In this document: piece by piece, positions 36,980 through 47,714 of the stretch
How positions within the stretch are numbered: the stretch's first letter is position 1
How the letters are laid out: each line of letters opens with the position of its first letter
Source of the DNA: Ceratopteris richardii
Lineage: Eukaryota; Streptophyta; Polypodiopsida; Polypodiales; Pteridaceae
Direction of reading: 5' to 3'
Assembly (NCBI GenBank): GCA_020310875.1
Contig: CM035444.1
Span: forward strand, 25,603,772-25,667,771
DNA: 64,000 nt
Notes under the pieces: generated by a model
Databases searched by the model: none
Told to the model about the DNA's origin: nothing
The model's input: only the letters and a program-made list of their open reading frames with translations
Position numbers and translations under genes: made by a program

Positions 36980-37644
36980 TACTTAATGGATCACAAGGTG
37001 GAAAATGAATATCTCTAGAAGTGTCTCCATTCTTGTTGAGCCTTTGTCTCATGTGTGATGAGATGTATTGAGGTCAAGTATCTACATGTCCATGTATAGG
37101 TCCATTGTTGTGGTAAAAGGCTCCCATTTTTTATCATCCTTGATGCTATTTATGATCTGCCTTACTATCTACTCCTCTTCTATTTGTTCTCCAATACTCC
37201 TAGGTTGATCAGCTACATCCTTCATCTTAGTCACATAGTCAGCTACCCTTTTTTTTGGTTGCTTCTTCAAGGTTGTGAACTTCATCCAAAGCTCTTTCTT
37301 TTTGGCTCTTGTATTTGATGAGAAGTATGAAGATAGAACTTCCCAACTTTCTTGGGAAGTCTTACAATTCCTAATATGAGGTAACCAAAAATCAAATATT
37401 GAATTGAGTATGTAAGACCTGGATAGAGCATCCTTTTCACACCATGCAGCTAGTCTCTCTTGCTCTTCTCTTGTAGGTTGGTTTTTGCTTCTAAAGGTTG
37501 GCATTTCTTCATCTCCAGATATGTATTCATACAAGCTTCTTCCTTGGAGGTAAGCCTTCATCCTTAGGGACGAACCTAGATAATTGCCCCTCTCCAATTT
37601 GTCAATGAATGATGGAAATCCATCTCCCATTTTACCTTGATGTT
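36980..37644 (-). pseudogene. Copia element I: gag (third copia family)
   Basis: Minus-strand ORF from ATG 37657 (MVSKQHQGKMGDGFPSF...LERGNYLGSSLRMKAYL) is a copia-type gag (DUF4219/UBN2-like: LSRSYILNSIFDFWLPHIR, SQESWEVLSSYF, KKQPKKRVADYVTKMKD). It lies immediately inside a PBS; the ATG overlaps the PBS region, so translation more likely starts at the second Met (37627). Gag breaks off after about 37170 with stops. No protease or pol follows. Confidence 0.78.
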
Positions 37645-37656
37645 GCTTTGATACCA
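37645..37656 (-). promoter_or_regulatory. Primer binding site of copia I
   Basis: Plus-strand gctttgatacca, complement of TGGTATCAAAGC, differs from the tRNA-Met PBS of C at one position. One base separates it from the LTR end at 37658. Confidence 0.8.
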
Positions 37657-37657
37657 C

Positions 37658-38601
37658 TGTTGGAGGAGATGGCGGACACCTTCAAGAGATGAGATGGTGC
37701 TGTAATTTCTTGCTTCACACTAGCCAAAACTGACTTGAGGAGTGAGAATTAGACTTTATGAGATTTTGAGGAAGCACAAATAATCACCCAAGTACTTTAG
37801 AAGATGATCCTCAAATCATTGGATCAAAACCAATAACTTGGAGTTTCACTCTGAGCCAAAACCTTGCTATTTTGGTCACTACACTTATTCAAAGAAATGA
37901 ACAGTACTCCTTCCCTGATAACAATTGGAAAAAATCCTTTTGGGGATATCTAATTGACTAAAATAGCTAACCTTCACAAGCACTTAAAATTATCAATTGT
38001 TCTCAAAGAATGATGCTTAGCAAGTCTCAGATGCATCCTAACATTTTAGGGAGTTAACAATACGCAGACCAGAGAGCAATGTTTTGAACATATCTTGAGA
38101 ATGGCCATGGAAATTGACATGAAACTTTTTAACGTGCAAATAGACTATCCAATGAATCTTTACCAATGTAAATTTTCTAGAAATCATCAAGTACAAGCTG
38201 AGAAATAGATCAGAGAATCTCATTGATCTGAGTAGTATATGATAGAGTAGAAGAGATGAGACATGGGAAGATTATGTGTATTAATGCACATAGATTACAT
38301 TGCCTTTGCTAATGAATGATTGCACAGTGTGAGGGCAATAGAAGAGCTATAAAGTAAGCTGAATATGCCATACAACTTCCTCTAAAATCTCTTCTATATC
38401 ACCCCCATTTCCACGCAACTAGGTAGTCCTCTTTTATAGCCTTTTTGTTGGAGGCAAGATTCAAGTTTGGATTCAAATCTTTACCTAAAAGTGTTCCAAA
38501 GTTTTTGGACTTGATTTTCCATAATTCCTCACCAAATAATTTGTGGAAAAATTCTCCTAAGAACTCATAATTGGAAGTAATTCCACATATGCACTGTTAC
38601 A
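37658..38601 (-). repeat. Probable 5' LTR of copia I
   Basis: Inner end is fixed by the PBS (TGTTGGAGG on the plus strand). The outer end is a guess at ...gcactgttaca (38601), giving about 944 bp with TGTAAC/CCAACA termini. A good TATA box (gctataaaagagg on the minus strand, near 38430-38442) supports a promoter. No second LTR is present to confirm. Confidence 0.5.
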
Positions 38602-39499
38602 AGTAGTAAAAATCAATCTTTTACAAGAGACCATTCATGTGCTAATACATGAACTTTTAGGATAAGTGATCAAGAATTTAGGCTTGGAGTAATTACACCA
38701 AAAGTTTAAAGTACTCGATGTTTGCTCCTAAGTCATTTTTTATAGAAATCGTGTAGTAAAACAGATGCTTGTATGGAGTAGATAGAAGTATTCTCTATTC
38801 TCAGTGACTAGAAGACTAGTTAAGGAAGTTAGTAAGTTGGAGAAACACAGGGGACTAGTTCATATTAGATTTTTCCACCCAAGAGTCCCCCTGAGCCTAT
38901 TCCTACCCTTAATCATACTAGAAAGAGGCTAACACTAGCAATCCCATTGGGTTGTTATAGACTACATGCCAGTAATGCAATCTGATTAATCCTATCCGAA
39001 GTATAAAAGTGACAAGCATCCCGATTGAGTAAACAGTACTTTAGGAACACTCTAGCATAAAGCAGGCAAATTCACAATGTTCAATGAGAAGATTGTAATG
39101 AGTCACAACACCCTCTCGGCACCGTTCTTAGTTTCTGATCTATGCGATATCAAAAACTTCTTCTATGGTGTCCGGTGAAACTATGTTGTTTGGTCATGCT
39201 TTGATGTCTGATGAAACAACGATAGTCTGAAGGTTGGGGTTGGGAACAAAACAACATAGAATACTCAATCTGTGCAAATTGAATCCCTAGTAGAAGTTCT
39301 AATAGATATCACAAAATTTTTAGAAGACCCATTGGTGAAAGGAATCAGTACAGGAGAAGGGTGGAGAGCACCTATAGAGCGATGAATTGCAACTACTTTC
39401 TTGAGATCTTGGAGTAGCCAAAAAGCAACTCACACAGAAGAACTAGAATAAAACTAAACTTGGAAATTCTAGGGAGGCTAGGATGAGCTACTAGTCAAA
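38602..39499. other. Gene-poor stretch
   Basis: No coding similarity recognised. It could include the LTR and leader of the gag remnant that follows. Confidence 0.4.
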
Positions 39500-40130
39500 C
39501 ATCACCTATCAGTTCTGATTCTGAAGACGTTGTGGATGCACTTGAATATTTCAACCCGAGATTGATGGTAGATGGTGGACAAAGAAGGTAGCATCTAGCT
39601 GGAGTAAATTATGTCAAATTCAATGGACTTTTGGGTGATGACCTAGATGCACATGTCTCCACATTTGAAATTAATTACTGTGAATTAGAATGATGATGCA
39701 TATAAAGCTCAAGTATTTCAATCAACACTAGTAAAAGAATCTGCATGATGGTTAACAGAATTCCATTTAGATCATTTTCAAGAGTATAACATAGTCAATG
39801 AAGCCTACAAAGATTTTGCTTGAAGAAAAAATGAGCATAAATTTTTGACTTCTTGCGAAATAGTAGACAAAAGCCAAATGAGGGTGTGTAGGAGTATGCA
39901 ACGACTTTTTGCACTCATCTTAGAAAGCTTAATGTAGCAAATTTCTATTAATGCAAGAAGTGTAGATTTGACAAGCTCGGACTCATGATTGGTTTCTTAG
40001 AACACCCGATATTTCAAGAAGGCCAATCAATACTTTTTTTTGCAATTCAAAGGTGGACGAGGCTGCTAGCAAGTTCAAAGTCCAGTGCTTCAACCCCTAT
40101 CGAATTTCAGCAAAGCTGGGTTTGAAACCT
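39500..40130 (+). pseudogene. Decayed Ty3/gypsy gag
   Basis: Plus-strand fragments in changing frames: VNYVKFNGLLGDDLDAHVSTFEIN, KPNEGV.EYATTFCTHLRKLN and CRFDKLGLMIGFLEHPIFQE. These have the layout of a retrotransposon gag core (F-G-D-P-HV...F...EY...F...L). Stops and shifts are frequent. The family is unclear; it is not obviously that of P. Confidence 0.6.
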
Positions 40131-41339
40131 TTTTGGTTATAGACATTTATAGACATTTACCAGAGAACCGATTAAAAGTCCAATCAATGGGTAAAATCTC
40201 CGTTCTTTTTGGTCATCCTCGATGTATGCAATCATTTTTTTAGTTCCCATGATTGCATGATTTTGCATGTTTGTTTATGGTGCCTTTCCTCAACTCGCAT
40301 TCATTATTCCCCTCATCCTTTACCTCTAATGCCTGCTTTCCTCCTTCTTGTTTAAATTTCCTTTGCTATGCATTCCATCCTCTATTGTTTTAGTATCCTT
40401 GTGCACTCGAGTTGTAGTCCTCCATCTTTCAACCCAATCCACTATGGATATTCTTGCGTCATTTGAGCCGCTTTTAGTTGTCTTCTTAAATGAGACCTCA
40501 CAATTCCCACACCTCCATAGGTTATCCCAATTTTCCCTTGTGCAATGGGAAGCTACTACAGTGCACCCCATTGTGAAGAGTATTATCCGTTCCATCATGG
40601 TTGAGCCTATTTTTGTGGTGCTCTTGGTTGTCCCCTTAGTGGTACAAAATTGCACACGACACCAACCAAGGTCGGGTAGCGATTTTTCTTGCCCACAGAT
40701 GGTAGCTCTTTGGTTGCATCGATTTCCCATGTTGACATGGAATTCTTGTTTCCAATCCATAGTTCGAATGAATACACCGTTATCTTTCACCTTGAACTAG
40801 AGCATTCTATCCTCTAGGTCATGGTGATCACCATGAATCTCCAACATTGCCCCTACGACATTAGTCGATAGTTTTAATCCCTTTTTTTCATCCTCATCAC
40901 AATTGGATTAATTGGTTGGTTGTTTTGTTTCACCGAATTCATAGGGAATTCCAATTGATTGTAAGGCATTTAGACCAAGGCCATTTCTCAAAAACCCGCC
41001 TTCCCTATCTGCTTTCCATACTCTATCCCGGAGACTTCCCCATTGTTGTTTGTGTTTTTCTAATCTTGTGTTCACTTGCCCCTCCATCCTCACCCACAGA
41101 AGAAGAAGAAGATGAAAGTGTACACCTCATCTTCTGATGAGCAAAAAGACCCCATCAAGTCCAAAGCTCTTCTTCCTTTGAGGTTCATGTTACTGGTTTG
41201 GGACATGTTGTAGAACCATCTTCTGTTGCTACTCATGCCTATCTTCTCACCTCTTCTGTCGATTCTTTCTATTCTTGTAGTGGTGCTATCCAAACCTTCC
41301 CGACTTCCTCTCCCTTGCGGATTGACCCTATTGCTCTTG
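40131..41339. other. Unassigned stretch with overlapping ORFs on both strands
   Basis: Two ORFs of about 150 codons overlap on opposite strands (40348-40800 plus; 40326-40790 minus). Neither shows a domain I recognise. A short acidic run (EEEEDES) ends a plus-strand frame near 41120. It could be part of the decayed element that has gag at 39.5 kb and coiled-coil sequence at 41.5 kb. Confidence 0.35.
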
Positions 41340-42190
41340 TGGATCAGGCCATGGAGGATGCAGACCCTCTCCAACCTTGTCACCCCCACCACCATCATCT
41401 CATGTACCTGCTATGTCATAGTCAGTTTCTTCCACCTCATCTCCAAATTATTCTCCACCCAAAACTCCTCCTCGTTCAGGATGGTCATCACCTTCACCAC
41501 CCCATTCTCCATGGCATAATCCTGTAGTAGTAGAGCGTATTGATGAATATGTACGCCATCTTTCACCTCTCCTATCATTGCATGAGAAGTTTTCACAATT
41601 TGGCATCAATGACCAATGCTACCTTCATGAATTCGATTACCTTAGTACTTATCTTATAATTGCCCGAGACATGGAATATTCCCATCAGACTTGCACAACA
41701 TTGAACAATCAAAATATATGGCTGCAAAAATGTGTTCAACATGTACACGATGATGTAGTAGCCAAAGAGTTTCACAACCACCAACTCTATGAGGCATTAT
41801 ATAGAGAATCTAAACAAGTTGCCTACTACAAGGTTTTTGATGAGAAAGCTATGCATGACATTGAAGAATATAAGAATAAAGCTCAAAATCTTCAAGAACC
41901 CAATGGCCACCATTTGTTGAGAATACAAGAACTTGAAAAAGAAACAATGGTGTAAAATGCTACTAATAATGAAGTCAGATTTCAACTACAGCAGCAAGTC
42001 CAAGACTACGAGATTGTCTAACAAACTACAATCACTTTGCAAGAGATAAACAAGGAAATATCTACCAAAGCTACTCAATAGGAGGAAGTTGTGGCTCAAT
42101 TCCAGCATCATCTTAGCACTTTTCAGACTCATCTAGAGCAAGAAATGCATGGACCGAATGATATCGTTGAAAATGTATTATGAAATAAAA
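41340..42190 (+). pseudogene. Proline-rich then coiled-coil remnant (possible extra ORF of a gypsy element)
   Basis: Around 41380-41520 one plus-strand frame is rich in Pro, Ser and His. It is followed by an open frame at 41578-41955 (MHEKFSQFGINDQCYLHEF...) that is Gln/Glu/His-rich with heptad-like spacing and continues in broken form to 42180 (FQLQQQVQDYE, VVAQFQHHLSTFQTHLEQE). The order Pro-rich linker then coiled coil is the same as in the second ORF of element P, but the sequences are not visibly alike. Function unknown. Confidence 0.45.
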
Positions 42191-42489
42191 CTTCTACTTG
42201 TAAGAAGAATTTAGCTTGCAGCTGGCAGAGGCATAGAGCACAACTATCACCATATCGGACTCCACGCCGACTGATGTAGTTGAAGGGTAGTTACACTGCA
42301 ACCCACCTAAGTCCAAATATTTCTAAAGACAATGATTAGAAAAATTTAGTCTATATTCGAGGAAGCCAAGGACTGTTTTTGAAGAGATCTTCATATTCCC
42401 TCTAAAGACGAGCAAGAGGACGCATAATAAAAGACTATATAAATCTATCTTTTTTGGGTTCAAGCCCTTCACGTGTGCCTATGTTAGGC

Positions 42490-43040
42490 CACTGGAAGGC
42501 ATATATGATGTGTCATGTATTGGTAGCAAAAGAGATGTGGAATATTGTGTAGGGTGTCAAAAAATGTCCTAGTACATCTATAAATACAATTATTGAAGGT
42601 GATATGGCATTGAATATGATTGTCAAATTCCTACTCGTGCTATGATTCTTGCATCTCATAGATATCTTGGTTGACCAAGAAGCAGCCTATTGTGGATACT
42701 TCTAGTCGTGAGGCTGAGTATAGGGAAGCTTTCAAAGAGATTTTTGAGTATGTGGCACAGACACCTTTTGGCTGATTTGGGTGTTGGTCAGTCTTCAGCC
42801 ACCACCATCTTCACTGATAGTCAGAGCACATTGGCAATTGCAAGGAACCCTATGATTCATGCTCATAGGAAGCACATTGAGATGGACTACCATTATGTGA
42901 GGGAGAGGCTCTTTGTTGGATAGATTAGTTTAGCTTACATGCCCACACAAGATGATGTTGCATACCTTTTCACAAAGGCTCTGCCTAAGGAGAAGTTTGA
43001 AGCTTTTTGCAAAGCTTCGGGATTACTTCCTTTTATGGAT
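42490..43040 (+). pseudogene. Copia fragment J: gag N-terminus joined to RNase H
   Basis: Gag wording (MMCHVLVAKEMWNIV) at 42500-42630 runs straight into RNase H (SWLTKKQPIVDTSSREAEYR; FTDSQSTLAIARNPMIHAHRKHIEMDYHYVRER; then FTKALPKEKFEAF). About 3.5 kb of protease, integrase and RT is missing relative to C. The remaining codons include several stops. Confidence 0.85.
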
Positions 43041-43120
43041 GGATCTCTTTCCACATAGCTTGGCACTTCCTTATACATGAGTGCTAGCTCCTTGTTCACT
43101 CCGTCACTTTCAAGGGGGAT

Positions 43121-43297
43121 TGTTGATATATTTTGGTAATGATGTATGTGAACACACAGGACCATCATGGCACTTTTTCCCTCTTTATGAGGTTTTTTTT
43201 ACCTAGCATGTATACATGCCTATAGCCCTGATGGATCACTTATCTTTGTTCATTCCTTATGATGTCTATGTGCTTCTGTAGAACTTGAATTCCAACA
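43121..43297 (+). repeat. 3' LTR of copia fragment J
   Basis: TGTTGATATATTTTGG...CCAACA, 177 bp, preceded by caagggggat. It is shorter than the 231-bp LTR of C because internal bases are missing near 43255. Confidence 0.85.
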
Positions 43298-44180
43298 AAA
43301 TTATTAGTGTATATTGTTGTATACATCTCAAAAAACTAGATTTTATGAAAGAAAAAATAGGTTTCTCGTGGCAATGATGAGATGTATGGTTAAACATCGG
43401 GGTTTACCACATAGCTTTTAGGCTTGATTCTATTATGTGTGCAACATATGTACTTAATAGGGTCCCACCAATGCATTGCACTCTATCACTCCGTATGAGG
43501 CTTCGCATGATTGCACACCATATTTTGCTCATCACATGGCTTTTATTGTCTAGCACATGCAATAGTGCCTGAATGACAACATAGAAAACTTGATGGTAAA
43601 GCAGTGAAATTTATTTTTCTTGGATATAGCTCTAAATGCAAAGGCTATCAAATGTATCTACCATAGACTAAACACATTCTCATTAACCATGATATTGTTT
43701 TTGTGGAAGATGCAATTCAAAACTTACCTTCATGTACCAAGGAGACATCTCTTAGATCACAAGATGTGTATGACACTTTGCTTCCTCTTTTTACAAGTGG
43801 ACAATCAATTGTTGGTCCGAATGAGGTAATTAGCCTTTACAAGTTCCAAATGATAATGTAGATCATTCCATTTCTAATGCAAATTTACATGACACACTTT
43901 TTGATGAGTGGGATGACATAGAAGAGGTAAAAACATGACTAAATTGCTAGTGCAGGCTTTGAGACAAACAAGCTGCATGCAGTTTGTCATATCGTACTTG
44001 TTTAGTCTCTCTCATAGTACTTTTTTTACATCAAATTGTTATGCAATGGGTGCCTCTAGTGTTTGGGATGATAATACACATATTTCCTGTGATGAAGCAC
44101 AAAATTCCAAAAATTCGATAGCTGCTATGCAATCATAATATGATGCTATTATGAATAATGATGCTTTGTCTTTATATGAG
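43298..44180 (+). pseudogene. Copia fragment K: integrase C-terminus, linker, RT start
   Basis: Begins directly at the end of J's LTR with the integrase E-motif region (VVYISKN-like, YERKNRFLVAMMRCMVK), continues through the linker (FFVEDAIQN-like; DKALVQALRQTS) and ends at the RT start (SVWDDNTHISCDEAQNSKN). Same family as C, heavily mutated. Confidence 0.82.
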
Positions 44181-44249
44181 AGGGGATGGAACTATTTGCC
44201 TCTTGGAACTCTACCATCACATGTGCACGTTCCATGGAAAAATACTCTT

Positions 44250-45744
44250 AGTGAATGGGATAGTGCATGCATTTTTTTCAACAACTACTTGTGCAATCCC
44301 TAGTACTCCATCGTACACACTCATAAATAGGTATCTAAATGAAGCCTCAAACCCTCATCATATAATCAAGGCTTATCTCCACAAACCTGCTTGTAACCAT
44401 TAGAATTGTTAAAATGTATGCAAAATTATTTTGATGGACTAAGTAACCCTAGAGAAGACAAGGCACAATTTTGTCGAGTGCTTAGAGCTCAAGGAGTACA
44501 TGATTGGTTCACTCAATCATAAGGCTTGGTTTGATATTAACATGCACTACTTTAGTGTGGTTCCACCTACTAAATATTGATCACTTGCATGATCTTGATG
44601 AGCTCCTTAGAGTGTGTCAACGAATTTACTAGAACAAGGACCATAAATGACACCCTTCTTTACATTGTGAGCATCAAGGAAGAACCCAAAGAATCAATCA
44701 GAAAGGAAGATAGAAGGTTTAAGACATATGTTGTAGAATCAAAGATTGCCTATCAAATGCTAGATCGATCACTTATTCGTAAGATAGTCTATTACACATT
44801 AAAATCAAGAGATTGTTGTGCACCTCACAAAACCCATCATTCTGAGAGATGTCAGGAAAGTGATGTTGGCCACTCAAGTGTCAAGTAAGCCCATGATGAG
44901 GGAAATAAATGTTGAAATTCCAATTCAAGTAATCAAGGATTCAAGCGAAGAGAAAATCGATTCAAGCCAATCTAGGGTAGATGAGTGACACTAGGAAACC
45001 AAGAGACAAACATGCAAAAGCCTCCTCTAACCAAAAATGGAAAACGAAATCATGGAGAGAACAACATGAAAAGAGAGATGCTAAATTGAAAAAGAAATTA
45101 GAACAATTAGAGAGCCAAATAAAGAAATCTTAACAATACGCTGTGAGTCTCAAAGAACAAAGCAAAAAAGAAGAACATGAAGAGCATAGATCCAAATCTA
45201 AGATTGAGTCTATATTTGATCCAAAACTTGAACTACTATTGCAAGCATATCCCAAGAAAATTTGTAAAGGTCTTAGCCTACAAAACCACAAGAAATATTA
45301 CCCATGACCTAGCCTAGAGAGAGAAAGGTTGGAAATATACAAGTAAATGATTAAGGTAGCACAAAAATGCTAAATAAGTTCCTCGAGTTATCCCTTTCAC
45401 TTGTATTTTTGAAGAACAATTTCGAAATTTTATGAATCAAGAAAAGCTTCAAGAATTACCATTTGAGACATGAGTAGGTCATACTTAAACCCCATGAAAT
45501 GCCAATAGATCCTCCTAATGTGTACATGGCCTATGAAGAAGGGACTCCATACATAGAAATAGAGATCCAAAATCATAGAAAGCTATGCAAGAAAGTACAC
45601 AAAAGATAATGGAGAGACATGCAGAGTCAAAAACCTCCCTTTATAGACCTCAATTTCCAAGGACCCCTAATGGAGTGATGTCATTCTCATAGATGCATTA
45701 GTAAGGCCTAATTTTGAGTTTGATATTGCACCAAATCTAGGATT
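44250..45744 (+). pseudogene. L-family gypsy remnant, left half: gag
   Basis: Plus-strand gag at 44410-44890: MQNYFDGLSNPRED.AQFCRVLRAQGVHDWFTQS, then DELL.CVNEFTRTRTINDTLLYI. It aligns with element P gag (MKNYFDGTGDPYDHVAEFRQ...; IRHNTSSLIHSF), so L and P are relatives. Stops and shifts are frequent. Bases 45620-45744 correspond to the reverse complement of 23884-24003. Interrupted at 45745 by P; it resumes at 62473. Confidence 0.7.
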
Positions 45745-45749
45745 ACTTC
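45745..45749. repeat. Target-site duplication, left copy (acttc)
   Basis: acttc precedes the TG of the left LTR and recurs at 62473-62477 after the CA of the right LTR. Confidence 0.85.
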
Positions 45750-46132
45750 TGTAGCTCAGTGATGAGTAGCACCTCCTTTAATGTCAATCCGGGAAGACGT
45801 GAGGATGGTATGAAGACCTCGAGCAAGTGGAGGCACAAGTGCATGAGTGAGAAGCACACAAACATGCACACACATACACACACACGCGCACACACGGCAA
45901 GACAAAGAGTGAGAAGCAATGGAGTTCTTAGATTACTTACAAAAAGCTCTTACAAGTTCGTTTCAATTAGAATCCAACCTCAAAAATGAGCTCTCTAGCT
46001 CTTTTTATAGTTTTTGACTAGGTTTTGGCCCTGTCCAGACCTAGTGTCCGGCCTAGTTAAAAATTAGGTTCCAGGGCCAATTTGAGGGCTTAAACGGAGT
46101 TTAAAAAATACGAAAATTGATATGTAGGTACT
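45750..46132 (-). repeat. 3' LTR of element P
   Basis: 383 bp align with 62080-62462. The outer end TGTAGCTC (CA on the element strand) is clear. The inner end differs from the other LTR: here tacttctaaggctcctcaagc, there tactgctctcaaca. The true border is therefore about 46132-46149, and no strong polypurine tract is seen. Confidence 0.88.
46001..46010 (-). promoter_or_regulatory. TATA box in the 3' LTR of P
   Basis: CTATAAAAAG on the minus strand, same as at 62331-62340 in the 5' LTR, where it would drive the element's transcript. Confidence 0.7.
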
Positions 46133-46268
46133 TCTAAGGCTCCTCAAGCTCAAGGACTCCTTGGCTTGCACAAAATGGAGCTACAAAAATATGAAATGGT
46201 ATTTACAATGATTGTTAGTGATAAGAATCACTGTTATAAAGATGTTGATTTGGAAAAATTTGCAGGGC

Positions 46269-47714
46269 CTATCTGCTAGATTTGCGTCGACTACTTTGTC
46301 TACTTACTCCTTCACCTCGCTCTGACTCTCTCCGCTGGCTTCCTTGTCTAGTCAGTCCTTGGGTGCCCATACTGCTCTCAACACCCCCCCCTCTCTCGCG
46401 TCTGTCGTCCCTGACAGACCCTTGTTGCTGGGAGTGTTGGATGTAATATTCCACAACCTGAGTGGCAAGCTGATGTTCTTGTATGCGTAGTCCTCTGGCC
46501 AAATCTGTCATCATACGATCCCAATCAATTGGTCCTGGAATGTCCGGATGTGGCAGACGTAACTGATCTGCATGGATCGCTTGTTCTACTGCGAATAGGT
46601 GTAGCAAATGTGTGGGTCTGGGAATGAAAATTTCCGAATGATATTCCCAGAATCCCGTAGAGAACATTTCCTCAAATGTCTGCTTGAAGCATGCGGGTAA
46701 GTACTTTATTCGTGCATGCCAAGCAAAGATTATAGTGACCGAGGGTGTCTGGCTCATGTCGTAGACTAAATCCTTGTTACCTTGAGAGAATCCAGGGGCA
46801 GAGATGTATGGAGCTTGTACATTCCGAAAGGTTTTGAAGACAATGGTCATGAGCTCGAATATCTTCATACACATTTTCGCTGCTATGTCGGGTACATTAT
46901 TTAGACGTGTAGACCAGTGCCGAATTGTTGATATCATGTAGGCTACGGTTGGGGTCCCTCGAGGTGGAGCAAAATATGGATAGTTAACCCAAGCCGAGCA
47001 TTCTTTATTGTTGCGTACCTTGATTGCAAATGCTTGCCAGGATCTGCGACGTACTACTGGGCAATAGCATGGATTATACTTGATATATAGTGGCATGGTT
47101 GCCCAGGTGCTCATCATCTCTAGGTAATCGGTTAGTAGACGTGCACGCCAATTAGGTTGGAAGATCGAGCCAGCACGTGCATCTGTCGGTAAATCCCCTA
47201 GCTCAAATTGAGTGGCGAATGTGGGCTCCTTCCCTGTATGTCTCTTGACTTCTGCATTATAATCATGTAGCAAGACAAAATACGGCATGTATTGCGACTC
47301 TGATGTTGTGATTAACCGTTGATGGGATAGATTTTGAAAGTAAGAAGACCGAAGGACAGTTTCTTCCAGATTTGTGAGAGATTGCATTTGCACGGCCACA
47401 CGATCATCATGTGTCTTACCCACTTTCTCGACCCTTTTGACCCAATCTGGAACTTGAATTTCTAAAGTGTCTTGTCCTTCCTCTGTAGTTCGACCACCGG
47501 GTGTCGGCATCGGCTCATATGGCTCTTCATAGCTGTCATCAACGGGGATTTCCACTACTGTTTCAGGTTCTAGTTCTTCAATGGGCGAGGGTGGCCTTTC
47601 ATATGGTAAGAGGCGTGCTTGGAGTTCTGCCACCTGTTTCCGGAGGGTCTCTATATCTTCTGTAGAGTGTTGCAAGATTGCAGACTCCTGTTGAGCTGTG
47701 GGGACACTGGCTAT
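46269..47714 (-). CDS. Second frame of P, part after the UAG (468 codons from a TTG; no ATG start)
   Basis: In the same frame as 47715-50663 and separated from it only by the UAG at 47715-47717. No ATG lies near its beginning (first Met about 96 codons in), so it is best read as the C-terminal part of one protein. It opens with a coiled coil (DIETLRKQVAELQARLLPYE), then an acidic/proline segment, a globular middle (about residues 80-400, with FQPNWRARLLTDYLEMMSTW and HARIKYLPACFKQTFEEMF) and a tail rich in Arg, Ser, Gly and Glu (RRESERGEGVSRQSSRRKSSR-like). No signal peptide or membrane segment. It has no motif I can name. Confidence 0.75.
   Translation of the reverse strand: MASVPTAQQESAILQHSTEDIETLRKQVAELQARLLPYERPPSPIEELEPETVVEIPVDDSYEEPYEPMPTPGGRTTEEGQDTLEIQVPDWVKRVEKVGKTHDDRVAVQMQSLTNLEETVLRSSYFQNLSHQRLITTSESQYMPYFVLLHDYNAEVKRHTGKEPTFATQFELGDLPTDARAGSIFQPNWRARLLTDYLEMMSTWATMPLYIKYNPCYCPVVRRRSWQAFAIKVRNNKECSAWVNYPYFAPPRGTPTVAYMISTIRHWSTRLNNVPDIAAKMCMKIFELMTIVFKTFRNVQAPYISAPGFSQGNKDLVYDMSQTPSVTIIFAWHARIKYLPACFKQTFEEMFSTGFWEYHSEIFIPRPTHLLHLFAVEQAIHADQLRLPHPDIPGPIDWDRMMTDLARGLRIQEHQLATQVVEYYIQHSQQQGSVRDDRRERGGGVESSMGTQGLTRQGSQRRESERGEGVSRQSSRRKSSR

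Noticed and set aside
45759-45989. Short ORF in the left LTR of P, with a near-identical one at 61900-62319
   Set aside because: The shared part is LTR sequence read antisense to the element; not a gene.
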